Shown piece by piece: positions 43,761 to 55,005 of a stretch of DNA of 64,000 bases. Position numbers and translations under genes: made by a program. Under the pieces are notes generated by a model. It saw nothing but the letters and a program-made list of their open reading frames with translations, did no database searches and was not told the origin of the DNA. Within the stretch, counting starts at the first letter, position 1; every line of letters begins with the position of its first letter. Source of the stretch: Aurelia coerulea (lineage: Eukaryota > Cnidaria > Scyphozoa > Semaeostomeae > Ulmaridae); contig CM076943.1 of the NCBI GenBank assembly GCA_039566865.1, forward strand, positions 12,696,001-12,760,000. The letters run 5' to 3'.

Positions 43761-44125
43761 TACACTCTTTTTTTTATAAGAATACTATAAGTTTTTTTCA
43801 CCCTCAATATTCTTAAGAAATTTTTCATTTTGAGCCTTAACATATTCTTTAAGTATTCTTATTTTTTCAAATCTGATATGGTTTCATGGGGAACATAGTT
43901 CAAAGAAGTGTCATATCATTATGAAGAAATGGTCGAACGAAAGACAAATTTAAGCAGTTGTAACAATAAGAATGTTATGAACATCGCAAAACAGGCAACT
44001 GCTGGAAAATGAGACACAAATATACGAGCTGAGGCTGAGCAATATTCTTATAATATTCTTAAAATTTGGATGATTCTGAGCCTGAATATTCTTATAAACA
44101 ATATTCTTATAAAAAAAAGAGTGTA
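43761..44125. mobile_element. Family B variant MITE (ATTCTTA type)
   Basis: 365 bp. TACACTCTTTTTTTTATAAG at the left and ...TTATAAAAAAAAGAGTGTA at the right. The interior uses ATTCTTA in place of GTTTCTTA. TA at both ends. Confidence 0.75.
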
Positions 44126-45524
44126 CACAAGTATCTGTTTGACAAGGATATCTTAACAAGAAACTCCACTATCAGATCATCTACAATTAAGAAAGTCGAG
44201 CAAGGAAAGAACAACTTCTCTTTCTTTCCTAGGAATATTAAGCATATGCTAATTCTTCTTGTTTTTTGTACTTTATTACTCGCTATGTATTACTTGAATA
44301 ATGTCAAGACAGAGGCATAAACGTTGTGCATTTCAACATAAACGTTGCTGAGAGAAGTTTCAAAAAGGCACATGAAATTCTTCACTGATAAAGATATCGA
44401 GAATTTAACGTCCCTTCTGAAAAATGTCAAGAACTTTCAACTTGCACTCAAAATCAAATAATTTTACGAATACGAAGGTTTTAGCACTGCTTTCACCTCT
44501 TAGATTCCCATAAAGATAATACGTTTTTCTGTATCCAATTTTTAAGGCGAGTCGGAAGAAGTTTCAATTTTGAAAGCCAGTAAATGATACCGTATTAGCC
44601 AGAAAAGTTGCCACATTTCAAAATTGACAGCACCAAGAGTACAAGATTGAACAATTTGTTTTTCTTGCTTTCTGTGAGCAGAGGAAGTATAGGTAAATCT
44701 CACTGTACAAAAATGTCATGATTGTGAACTGATTCAACCAATAGAACATTACAAGAAGTACAATTTTTCATGAGTGAGACATATCGTCTGCACATTTATT
44801 GCCACAGGACTGAAAATCTTCGGTATTTGTTAAAAGATATATTTTCATGTATTATCCTGAGAGAGGTGAATGCACTTGTGTGACATTAATAACGATTCCA
44901 TCCAGTGTTTTAGGCCCATTTTCAGGCATTTGGCAGCCAGCAAATTTTCGTAAAGTCAAATTTACCTATATTCTCAGCGCTGCGCCCATAAAACGCGATA
45001 CAACCACGAAAACTTTGGGCTTTTAACTAGAATTTGAATAATTCAAATCCGCCTAGTACTCTAGCTGCTATGAATTTTCAAAGGCAGATACTTTTTTGAT
45101 TCGTCCAGTAGTTCTGCTACCAATCTTTCAACTTTCTTTTTTGCTGCAATTAAAATTCAATACAAAAATTGCTGCTTTCAGAAATAAAATTGGAGTTCCA
45201 ATGGCAAGTAAATCGTGGACTACAATCGAACATGGAGTTCTCCTTCCCATACAAATCCCTTGCCAGCATTTTCCTAGTTTCCGGGTCTAAAAGATGAGTG
45301 ATTTCACAAAGCAAAATATTCACATCTAAGGTAGCCTTTGAATGATAGATAAAAATTTCAGTTTTGAATATTAGCAGCGCACTTTTCATTTCATAGCCCG
45401 CCAAACGTGTAACTTATTTTCAACTCACCCATACAGTTCAGCAAACGCCGTAAAAACAATTAGATCTTCTGATAACTACCTTAACCCAAATTACGCATTC
45501 GAGTATGCAGACATGGAAATATGA
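44126..45524. other. Intergenic with repeat F copy 2
   Basis: An open frame to 44320 has one hydrophobic stretch (MLILLVFCTLLLAMYY) but neither a start nor a convincing acceptor. 45110-45320 is repeat F (see 34265-34470). Nothing else recognised. Confidence 0.4.
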
Positions 45525-46120
45525 TACCGGGTGTGCCAAAATAAACTATGCACTTTTGGCAGGCCATTATAAATCGTTGAAGATTCATGACTTAATCTTT
45601 AGCTGAAAACCTGAATTAGATACGGGGATTTTTTGCAATTTTTTTCGTTTTCAGTTTTTAGAGCTGGAAGCGAGTTTCTTGAAATTTTAGTTTTCGAAAA
45701 CACTGAAAACGATGAAAAAACATCGATATCAAGTTTTGTAAAGAATCGACATGAATGGACAGAGAGAGAATTTGTTCGTGGTGCTTTGGGATTCAGAAAT
45801 TGAATAATTGTAATCTGATGTACGAGAGATCGTACTAAATCCCCAAATCACCCTGAAAAACGTTTTCTCTTTGTTCATTCATGTTGGGTCTTTTAAAATT
45901 TGATCGACGTTTTTTGATCGTTTTCAGTGTTTTCGAAAACGAAAATTTTTAGAAACTCGCTTCTAGCTCTAAAAATTGGAAACGGAAAAATTTGCAAAAA
46001 GTTCTAGAATCTCATTCAGGCTTTTTGCTAAAGATTAAGTCATAAATCTTCAAAATCCGTCCGGTGGACGATTTATTGTGGCTTGCCAAACGTGCATAGT
46101 TTATTTTGGCGCTCCCGGTA
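45525..46120. mobile_element. MITE family C, copy 2
   Basis: A 596-bp palindromic element with TACCGGGTGTGCCAAAATAA at the left and ...TTTATTTTGGCGCTCCCGGTA at the right. It is homologous along its length to 34641-35248. Confidence 0.85.
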
Positions 46121-46729
46121 GGAAACTTCAAATGACGGGAACAATCAATTGAATGAAAAATTGCAAGCTGCAGGCAATCTTCAAATAGTTCAATTAAGAT
46201 GAAAGAGCCTTTTTGACTTACCAGCTTCAGGTTAACTTTGCATCTGCTCTCTTCCTTTGAGTTGAAAAATAGGTATCGGAAATTAAAATAAAGGATTTTG
46301 GTATCAATAGAAATCCAATGAATAATTCCATTTTGAAGAAAAAAATATGAGAAAAAGACGACGCACGCGGGCAGAAGTAGAATGTCAAGGAATCCAATTC
46401 GCCCAGTTGTGATGACATCACAAAAACAATTTCAAAGCTAAGACAAAACCCTGCTTTGTGGCAATTAATGTTGGGAATATCAAATGACTTTGGCAGGAAA
46501 TGTGCAAACAGCTGCATGAATGCATGGAATCACTTGTATATTTTCAGTGAGCAGAGAAAGGATAGGTAGTAATGGTAAATTAGAGCATGGTAGGCTATGC
46601 AGGTGTAAGAGTGGTAGCGTTGATTGCTGCCTAATAGTAGGTTAGACTATTCAATAATCATATGCAATGTCATGGAAGGAGCATGCCATGGTTGTGGCTA
46701 GATAAAATCTGCAAATCAAGATTTTTATG
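46121..46729. other. Intergenic, no feature recognised
   Basis: A weak exon-like segment on the minus strand ends at a CTG|GTAAGT donor near 46222. No acceptor or family match supports it. Confidence 0.3.
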
Positions 46730-47610
46730 AAACCAACACTTTGAGGATCTTTGTTCAACCCTTTTTAAGGCATTTAAACATTAATCTGGGGTTAGCAAGC
46801 GCATTTAATGGGAAAATGAGCACGATTTGTTTGGGGCGAAATGGGTCTTAGTCGAAATTTTTCGAAAATTTCACCACAGCTTCGAAAATGAAGTGTCTCG
46901 TAATTCTGCGAATTCCAGAGATAAATAGCAAATTAAAGTTGAATTAGGTAAAGAATGTGGTTTCCCGTCGAATTTGGACATTCTGGGGCCCTTTGCCCGG
47001 CGCAAATGAGAGTTACCGCGCAAAATGCGGTGGGCCAAAATTTAGCCCCACCTTCAAGGTACCCATGCAGAGCCCCTAAGAGTAGTATCCAACCCCAAAT
47101 TGCGTTATAAGATTTGCAGATGCGTTGGCTCTTGTACATATTTTTTCGTTCTGAAATTGGTTAAGCAACGATGGAGCACCGACTCCAAACGTAGCCTCGG
47201 GTCGAAAAATCGAAAATTTTTTTCAACCCCCTTTTATGACGTCATAATGACATCCAAATTTCTTGAAACCCTGAAATGCGGATGCACCTTACCCTTTCCC
47301 TTACCCTTAGTGAGCCCTCTCCTTCCCCATGATTGCTACTGATATTTGACAAAAACGATCCGATGGAGGCCCTTTTTGAATGGGGAATCAATAGGAATGG
47401 CCCCCAAAATGACCAAATATGGCTAATTTATCTCACATGCGCAGATGGATAGGGTTTAAACCCCCATCAACTGGGGCAGATTATGGCTTTTACGGTATAC
47501 CAGCAATCCGTTTTACAACAGCAACCCAAAGTTGATCGATTTTCCGCAAAGCAATAAGTCTTTCGAATGATTAATGAGCCCTTTGTTATCGAATAGCCAA
47601 TCAAATTGTG
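46730..47610 (-). repeat. Second copy of the interior of the 25281-26842 element
   Basis: Reverse-complement match to about 25420-26110. Landmarks are TTATGACGTCATAATGAC, GACCCGAGG.TACGTTTGGAGTCG and TAACG.AATTTGGGGTT. Its terminal inverted repeats were not found here, so it is a partial copy or differs at the ends. Confidence 0.6.
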
Positions 47611-48439
47611 AATTTGACCTGACGTAGGAAGCTGGCCTTAGGAACCAGGTTGGGTTGAAACTAATCTGTGTTCAAAATGAGTCGATGAAAACGCTATTTT
47701 ACTGTGAATTCGTTTTTATTCGATTTCTCAGGAATCCTCCCTTCCAGAAACTTTTAAGCTGCTCTGGAACCAATTGATCTGTCGAAATTCTGTTAAAAAT
47801 ATGGTGTTACTCATTGTCTTCGCAATCGAAAGATGTATTAAACAAAATTGTTTGTTTTCACGGATTTGGAGAAGGGCCATTTCAAAATGATTTATTTGTT
47901 TCAGAAGAACTCGATTTTCCACTTTGGTGATGTAAAGATTTTAATCAAACTTTCTTACCACTCATACTGGAGGAGAATCGCCTTATATGGTCAATAAAAA
48001 TGGTCGGCTAACGTTTTTCATCATATCTGACCGCGCTGCAAAAACTTCTTTTCAAAAGGAGCTGAGGCCTGGGTTTTGCAGGAAAGCGCGTGAAAATTAT
48101 TTGTTGATGCCATTTCTGAAATTCTGTCGTTTTTACTACCGATCCTTTTTGTGAAGGATGTTTTGAAAGCACTTACCTGAAATTGATAAAAGTGAGAGTA
48201 TTCGATGTCCTTGCTGTTTTTCAAGCTTTACAGACAATTCTAATTGCAATGAGTGTAGAAGCCGGGCGGTTTATCTCGGTAGTGATCAGACTGGCCTACA
48301 TGCGCCCCTATTGGTCGGCCTGTGGATGCAGTCAATTTCATCATTCTATCTACCAATATTTTGAAATGCAATCATACTTCTTGCAAACCCCTCCTCCACT
48401 TGCAAGATTTTCAACAATATCCCGTGGGGCTCCTTATTT
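47611..48439. other. Intergenic, no feature recognised
   Basis: No gene recognised. The plus ORF 48183-48539 overlaps the LINE 4 3' end and lacks support. Confidence 0.35.
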
Positions 48440-48599
48440 CATTTCATGCAGTTTTTATTTATTTCAACAGGGTTTAATACATTCAGATTCAAATACACTG
48501 ATTTTCAATGTGCCCTGCTTGAAAACACAACTAGTCTAACTTAATTACCAATTAACTTGAAGATCCTATATAAAAGAAAGGAAAACATCTGATAAGAAA

Positions 48600-49860
48600 G
48601 GCATGTTCTATCTACCGGACCCTCTGGACCATTGGACCATTGGACCATTGGACCATTGGACCATTGGACCATTGGACCATTGGACCATTGGACCATGCAG
48701 CAGACCCTGGCCGCAATTTTGCATCGCACTGTTTCTCTTGCTGTAAATTCTTTCTATTATTTTCTCAGGGACGCCTTTAACCCTTGTTTTTATTATCAAT
48801 TGCGCTTTTCCTGAGAAAATGAATAAATTTCGCCATTCTAATTGTTGTCTGCTGGATTCAACATTCTCAGTGTTGCGTATGATCAAACTGGTCAGAAATC
48901 TTTTGCTTTCAGAGGGGCTCTGCGGCATGTAGAATTGCACTGAAAGCACAAGCACATTGAAAATGCATTTGTCTGACTTTGCAACCATGGTCTATTGTTG
49001 TAAACCTTACCCCATGGGAGCCCATCCAAATACTTAGCTAACTTTTGGACCTGCATTTTTGGGAAAAATACGAATTTCAGCGTCCCTGAAATGGTGACGA
49101 GGGGCATTTTCCTCTTTCAAAAAGCAAACCAGACGAGACCTTTCAGAATGAAAGGATTTTTTACGAATTTTTGGTGGATTTCCTTCAAAAGAAAAGGATT
49201 TTGGTCAAAGATGTACAAGATGTTTTGGTAATGAAATGCCCCTCACATTGTGAATTGCTTGGTCTTACCCTCAAATCATTGTACGGTATTATTGTAAATC
49301 ACTGTACTCAAATGTTTTTGAGATCCTTTGCCTGTGTTACAGCGCCTTCTCTCGGTGGTGATAGCACAGGCAGCACAGTAAGAGTGTGCAGAATACGCGA
49401 ATGACTTCACATCCACGTATTACTTCAGCAAAACAACAATTTGCATCCATTCTTTGTCTGGTAAAAGGTCTTAGACTTGTTCTTGCATCAGAGTCAATTC
49501 TTGCATGCATTTGATTTCAACTTCAGCTTTGTATGACCAAATTCAAGCCAACTTTCTATTCTGGGGTATTGCTGCTTATTGTGTTGTAAACATTGACATT
49601 CTAAGGTTGTAAATCTCTCCTTGTTTCCTCGTTTCTTTTCGAACAAAAGGGTTGTCTGCATGACTGAGACCATAGGAAGTTTCATTCAGCATAATTTCAT
49701 TTTTACTCATATGCAAAAGAGACAGCAATATAACTTTATTTCTATGAATATAACAGCGAGAATATCTTGGCGGCCAGCGGGTCGGGGTCTGCGGCATGGT
49801 CCAATGGTCCAATGGTCCAATGGTCCAATGGTCCAGAGGGTCCGGTAGATAGAACATGCC
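48600..49860. mobile_element. Foldback-like element with minisatellite-bearing terminal repeats
   Basis: A 1261-bp element. Both ends begin with a perfect inverted repeat of at least 36 bp (GGCATGTTCTATCTACCGGA, then CCCTCTGGACCATT). This runs into a tandem array of the 8-mer GGACCATT: about nine copies at the left (48628-48695) and about four in complement at the right (49796-49838). Homology continues inward through GCAGACCC and CTGGCCGC. GATAAGAAAG is present at 48591-48600 and 49861-49870, a 9- to 10-bp target duplication. Removing the element restores the LINE 4 C-terminal frame. No transposase is encoded. Long repeats with internal tandem arrays and ~9-bp duplications recall Drosophila FB elements and Mutator-like elements. 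Confidence 0.9.
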
Positions 49861-50736
49861 GATAAGAAAGGGACTCAGAAGTCAAACGTATGTGCTGAAC
49901 GCTAATTTTAGAATATCTATTTGATCTTTCAAAAACGCTTTTAGTCTCGTTTTGAAAGTAGCTAGCGCAGGAGCACTTTGATCTCATAGCTCAACTGGTT
50001 GCAAACAGTAACTCCTCCATACGAAAAGCTCCGTTGCCCATTTGAGGTCTTGCACAGTGGAATCCTAAGGTTAGTACCGGTATTACTTTAGGTCCGATTA
50101 AATGAATCGGACGATTTGTGAAACATTGACTGCATGTAGGGAGGTGCATGCCCATTCAAAGATTTATGTACTATAGAAGCTGTCTCGAAATCAATCATTT
50201 CTTTGACTGTTAACCACACAAGCTGTGATATTAATGGCAACGATATGCTTTATCGAAGGGACCATTTATAACAACACGAGCTGCCCGATTTTCCAGCTTT
50301 TGCAATTTCCTTAGAGTGGTATCTCCAGCACATCCCCAGACTGAGCAGCAATATCTAAAATGCGGGTCAACTTTACTGAAATACATCCTTTGGATGGTTA
50401 CCAACCGAAGATATTTCTTAGAATACTTGAGCATTCCCTATTCCTCGTGCAATCTTACGAATAGCAACATTGACTTGCTCTTTCCAATTTAGTAATGGAT
50501 CAATTTGTACCCCCAAGATATTTGATATTACAAATAGATTCAATCTTTTCGTCATTTGGAAGACGGGGAAATTGGCTGAATCATTGCAGTCTAGTTTTCT
50601 GAGGCTAGGTGCAGTACCAAGGATCATCCTTTGTGTCTTTGCGACATAAAGGGACGGTTTATTTCCCTGTAGCCATAAAACAAAGATTCTGAAGATCTGA
50701 GTTGATAGCATCGCTCATGTCAGAGATAGATTTCGA

Positions 50737-51200
50737 CAGGAACGCCGGAGAGGGGGGGGCGCGGGGGGGCAAGCGCCCCTCCTGCCCTTTCCTAACGGGG
50801 GCAAGGGGGGCAAAAGTGCCCTTTCAATGAAAAACAATAATTTACTTTGAAACTTGATAGAAAAGCCGCCATAGCTTCATTCCCTTATCAGAAACACACC
50901 AGTAACGAAAAATGACTGGCAATTGCAACTTCAAAATAAGCAATATGCGATTTTATGCGATTCGGAATGAGGACATGTGGAGAAATAGAAGAAAAATTTT
51001 TGTGAAAGAACATTATTAATGTTCGTTAAAACGTTTTTGATAGCATTTTAAGCCAATCTAAAGGGCGTGGTCACAAAAATTTTCCCGGGGGAGTACCCCC
51101 GGACCCCCTAATTTTTAGGCTCGCTTCGCTCGCCTTCGGTCTCGATTGCCCTTACGTTCCTAGTCGCCCCCCTTGCCCTACCATCGCTCCGGCGTCCCTG
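50737..51200. mobile_element. hAT-like MITE with 8-bp duplication
   Basis: 464 bp. CAGGAACGCCGGAG at the left is complementary to CTCCGGCGTCCCTG at the right, each followed by a G/C-rich GGGGGGCAAG-type stretch. GATTTCGA is duplicated (50729-50736 and 51201-51208). The 8-bp duplication and CAGG start fit hAT. It interrupts LINE 4 shortly after the YADD box. Confidence 0.8.
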
Positions 51201-51435
51201 GATTTCGAGCAATAGGAAGTGCTTGCTTGTGTCATCTGCATACATCGAGAATTTAGTTTTTTGTAAGGAAAACGGCAAATCATTGATATAGATCAAAATT
51301 GGGAATGGGCCGAGGCAGGAGCCCTGAGGCACCCCACATTTGATGTCCAGTTTACCTTACAACATAGTGCTTCCTGTTACTTAGGTATGTATGATATGAA
51401 CCAGTCAAGTTCCACGCCTTCAACTCCATAGAAAC

Positions 51436-52385
51436 TTGCATTTTCCAACAATCTGTAGGGCATTGACTCGGAATTTTTCTTCTGGTCGTGAAGGTCCTAG
51501 ACATCTCAACAACATAGCTTGTGGAAGATCTAAGTCAAGATCCTTTTTCACAAACCAAATGAGGAGAAAGTAGTTGCGTATAGGATGGGTAGTAGGGTAC
51601 GATTCTTTCGGAGAAATTATGTGAAGTGACTGGGAGAGTCGTTCTAAGCCAATGTATAGGTTGGATTTTTGAAAAAATCTCCGAGACAAACTATCACAGA
51701 ATTGTCAAGTTTCAATTTTCTGGCCAGGCAAATTGGATTGTGAGAGCCGTTCTGGGACAAATTATAGTGTGTTTGCGCAAAAAATTTCCTCTGGTGGTGA
51801 TTCATAAAAATACTATTACCTAATTATGAAAGTTTTCAAATGGGCACTGGTAAAGATGTGATGCATTCTAAACCAAAGAATATCATATTTTTACAAAAAT
51901 AGTTTCCTGGGGATGCTAATTTAAACAACTATTACCAAATTGTCATCAATTCTATTTCACCACCAGGTAACATTTCATCGGTAGGAGTGTTCTATCTAAG
52001 CCAAAGTAAAGGACGAGTCCCCGAAAATTTTCCTGGGGGCTTTGCCCCCAGCCCCCTCATACTGGACTTTGAAGCTTCTGCTGATCCCGATGCCCTCTTT
52101 TCACAAACCATATACTTCAGATTTCTACTTGACACGTAATAGATCGGTTGCGGGAAATTTTTGTAAATCCGAAGGCGTCGCTGGTGGGACGTCATTTTCT
52201 AATTGTGGTACCCTACTTGTGTTATTTCGACAGATTCATTTATCTTTATGTCAACCTATAAAAAGGGCGTTGGTTGCATTTACAGCCAAAGTAGAGGGCG
52301 TTGTCGAAGAAGATTTTTCTGGCGCTCCGCCCCAGACCCCATTCTATTTGGCCCCCCCCAATAAAAAATCCTGGCGGCGCCACTG
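51436..52385. mobile_element. Insertion in LINE 4, possibly hAT-related
   Basis: CATAGAAAC occurs at 51427-51435 and 52386-52394, and LINE coding jumps across the interval, so about 950 bp were inserted with an 8- or 9-bp duplication. The right end (GCGGCGCCACTG) is hAT-like (CAGTGGCG in complement). The left end (TTGCATTTTCC) does not match it. The interior has TTTGCCCCCAGCCCCCTC-type G/C-rich phrases shared with the 62.3-63.1 kb region. Confidence 0.6.
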
Positions 52386-52811
52386 CATAGAAACGCAGCT
52401 TAACTGTAAAAATATCGTGGTCAACAGTGTCAAAGGCTTTCTCTAAGTCGATGAAAGCGACCCCGGAAAAGAGCCCTTTGTCAAAGTGTAGGAAATAGTC
52501 ATTGGTACACTTTAGTAGCATGTGGATACGGAGTGGAAGAGCCTGAAACCAGATTGGTCTGGGTAGAAAATTCATTCTCAGCAAAATAATTAGATACCTG
52601 GTCAAAGACTATCCTTCAAATAATCGTCAAACTACAGGAAGCATAGAAATAGGTCTATAGTTAGATCCATTCCTAGTGGAGCCATCTTTGTAAACAGGTG
52701 AGACTCTCGCAATCTTCCAATTTTCTTTGAATCGACCTTGGATAGAGGACAACGAGACCTTTCGATTGATAGATAATTTTTTGGATTTTGACGAGACTAG
52801 CAAACTTTTGA

Positions 52812-53172
52812 ATGACGTCATCAATCATATGACATCATAATTCAACTTCTTTTAGAATCATTTCAGTTGAAATTTTTTGGTCATCTTAGCTAAATTTGCC
52901 ATGTAACTTCCGAATTTGATGTCGATAAACGGTTATTTTACCAAGAAATATCGTTTTAGTATAATTGGACATTTTCGCATATCACTCTTCCTCTGAGAGA
53001 ATCACATTGTTTGACACGCTATTTCTGGACAAAACACCTGTTCATTGACATCAGATTCGGAATCTACATGGCCAGACTAGCAATGATGAAATTAAAAAAA
53101 CTCAATTTCAATAAATTTCATTATGAAAAATTCAATTATGACGTCATAGGAATGATGGATTGATGACGTCAT
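52812..53172. mobile_element. 361-bp palindromic MITE
   Basis: ATGACGTCATCAATCATATG at the left pairs with ...GATTGATGACGTCAT at the right. Inner paired blocks are ATTCAACTT/AATTCAATT and CCATGTAACTTCCGAATTTGATGTC against GACATCAGATTCGGAATCTACATGG. It abuts the 5' limit of LINE 4. Confidence 0.7.
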
Positions 53173-53409
53173 ACAAAATTTTGCTACTTTCTTCAAAATT
53201 TACAGAGATTTTGATCTGAAGGTCTGTTGATCATTCTTCCAAAAATCAGTCTGTATCTAGATAAAGAAATCTCCTGTTGAATTGAGCTAATTAAATCAAT
53301 TTCTTCTTTCAAAAATACGAAATTTGATGCACCACCTTGAATTTGTTTACATATTTCTTATCCTTGTTGGGGATACGAACAGGCTAGTTGTGAGCTTCAA
53401 GGAATCAAC

Positions 53410-54240
53410 GGATATGTCTAGAAAATGTTTGGTATGTTTGAACAGAGGGAGTCCTATTTGGAAAAAGAGATCGGTAGGGAAATACCTTGTACATCAGACT
53501 GAGCAGAGAATGACATATTTAAAAAAATGTATAAATCGCAATCGTGTGACCGCAAACACCGCAAAACAACGCGGAAAGAAAGTACGCCAATTTTTGATTA
53601 AACATTGATTATATACCGTATATGTGATAAACAAGTAAATGAAGTAAAATGTAAGCACTTTGATGCGAATTGAAATGAAATAATTTTGATCTTATTTCAA
53701 TTCGCATCAAAGTGCTTACATTTTACTTTATTTACTTATTTATTATTGTACAATTGCACTACACCAAACAAGAAGATTTTTTTGGATCATTATACCGTAT
53801 ATGCGCTGATATTAATTTGTTGGAACCGAATATAATGTGTTTAGAGAAAGCTTTGTCCAGCTTGAGCAGAAAAGGACATATTTAGAGAAATGCATGATTC
53901 GTTCAAACAGCAAAGGATGTGTTTGGAGAATTGTTTCATAGGTTTCAAAGGGGTCTGGAACACAGGCTAAAGTTTGGACAGAGCAGGAAATGTTTAATGG
54001 AGCAGAACATGTTCGGGTAAATGTTTACCAAGCGTGACAGAGCAGAAAAGAACATGCTTAGAGAAATTGTTGATTCAATTAAACAGAAAAGGTTTTTTTA
54101 GAGAAATGCTTGATTTATTCAAACAGAACAAGATGCGTTTGCAGAATGGTTTTATAGGTATGGAATGTTTAACAGAGCAGAACATGTTCAGGGAAATGTT
54201 TACCAAGCGTGAATGAGCAGAAAAGAACGAGCTTTGGGAA
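53410..54240 (+). repeat. Degenerate ~185-bp tandem repeats
   Basis: 53856-54041 and 54042-54225 align (AGCAGAAAAGRACATRYTTAGAGAAAT... to ...GTTTACCAAGCGTGA), and a third unit starts at 54226. Each unit contains shorter AACAGA/GAGAAATG sub-repeats. Earlier, more worn units reach back to about 53410. The ORFs at 53324-53608 and 54034-54216 are mostly repeat translation. Confidence 0.6.
53633..53737. repeat. Near-perfect hairpin (44-bp stem, 17-nt loop)
   Basis: The arms 53633-53676 and 53694-53737 pair with a single G-T wobble across 44 positions (AAAATGTAAGCACTTTGATG in the left arm). The loop is GAAATAATTTTGATCTT. ATACCGTATATG occurs on both sides, near 53612 and 53795. It may be a very young small MITE or a source of hairpin RNA. 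Confidence 0.8.
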
Positions 54241-54256
54241 ATTATTGCAGTACATA

Positions 54257-55005
54257 TACAGGGTGTCCCAGGAAAATTGTTCAATGTTTGATTAGATATT
54301 AAAAAGTAACGATAAAAATACAGACTCCTGGTTCAATAACCCTGTTCTTAAGATTTTCAATTTATTTTTGATGCCAGAATATTGCGAATCTGCGAAATAT
54401 TCACGGAGTTACAAGCTTTTGAAGTTCTAGTTTGTTCTGAAGCTGAAACCAGACGCCCCTAACTGACTTGTTTTTCAAAAATACATCCCAAAATCGAGGT
54501 AAACGAAGACTGTCCAATGTTTTACCTCTCCTTGATATCAGATCAAACCAAATAGAACTTCAACAGTAAATTTTTTCCTGTAATCGTTGCCAAAATTTAC
54601 TTACGAATGCAAGTATCCAAAAACATTGAATGAAAACTTAATCAATGAGAGACAGGGCCATTCCAAATTAAGCTCAACAGGATTCCTCAAAGCACCCATA
54701 ACCTCGATTGAATGCTGAAGAAAGGTAGTTTATCGAAAGTGTTTTTACATTCCTTTGATTTGAATAAACAAAATTCTACTTTCACAAAATATGCAATTTA
54801 GGGGCGTCTGGTTTCAGCTTTTGCACAAACTTGAACTTCAAAAGCTCCTAGCTCCATGAATATCTAGCCAATTTGCTAGCTTCTGGTGTCTAAAATTAAT
54901 TCAAAGTCTCAGCAATATGGTTATCTTAACATGGAGCCCGTTCATTACTTCGTTATCTTTTTATATTCAATCAAACGTCGAACAATTTTTTTGGGACACC
55001 CTGTA
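54257..55005. mobile_element. MITE family D
   Basis: 749 bp. TACAGGGTGTCCCAGGAAAATTGTTC at the left is complementary to ...GAACAATTTTTTTGGGACACCCTGTA at the right. Inner blocks also pair (AGGGGCGTCTGGTTTCAGCTT against AAGCTGAAACCAGACGCCCCT). TA at the edges. A related end (TTTTGGGACACCCGGTA) stands alone near 20857. Its right edge lies directly against a family A copy that has lost its own first ~14 bp. Confidence 0.8.

Larger units (their letters stand above)
48440..52811 (-). pseudogene. LINE 4: CR1/L2-type element split by three insertions
   Basis: Minus-strand pieces in order are: 52811-52627 (FKENWKIARVSPVYKDGS, NYRPISMLPV); 52605-52394 (FIDLEKAFDTVDHDIF); 51426-51209 (WFISYLSNRKHYVV in mixed frames, PQGSCLGPFPILIYINDLPF, SMYADDTSKHFLLLE); 50728-50231 (DLQNLCF-type start, LGVQIDPLLNWKEQVN, FRYCCSVWGCAG, LQKLENRAARVV); 49980-49861 (FQNETKSVFERS); and 48600-48541 (the C-terminal 18 residues ending KLIGN and stop). 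Between them lie 51436-52385, 50737-51200 and 48600-49860. Several frameshifts exist besides the insertions. The 3' UTR runs to about 48440 with a TGAAA-rich tail. Confidence 0.85.

Noticed and set aside
44066..44320. ORF with a hydrophobic stretch near its end, next to a MITE
   Set aside because: No ATG at its start, the first half is MITE sequence, and removing the MITE at its TA site puts an in-frame stop directly upstream. No supporting splice acceptor.
48608..48988. ORFs on both strands with WTIGPLDH / MVQWSNGP periodic peptides
   Set aside because: Translation of the GGACCATT minisatellite in the terminal repeats of the foldback-like element; no protein is implied.
50418..50711. Independent gene for a 97-aa protein
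   Set aside because: It is an internal segment of LINE 4 (LGVQIDPLLNWKEQV is the usual post-RT region), not a separate gene.
53324..53608. 94-aa plus-strand ORF as a gene
   Set aside because: It overlaps degenerate tandem repeats (ACAGAG/GAGAAAT units); apparent composition comes from the repeat.
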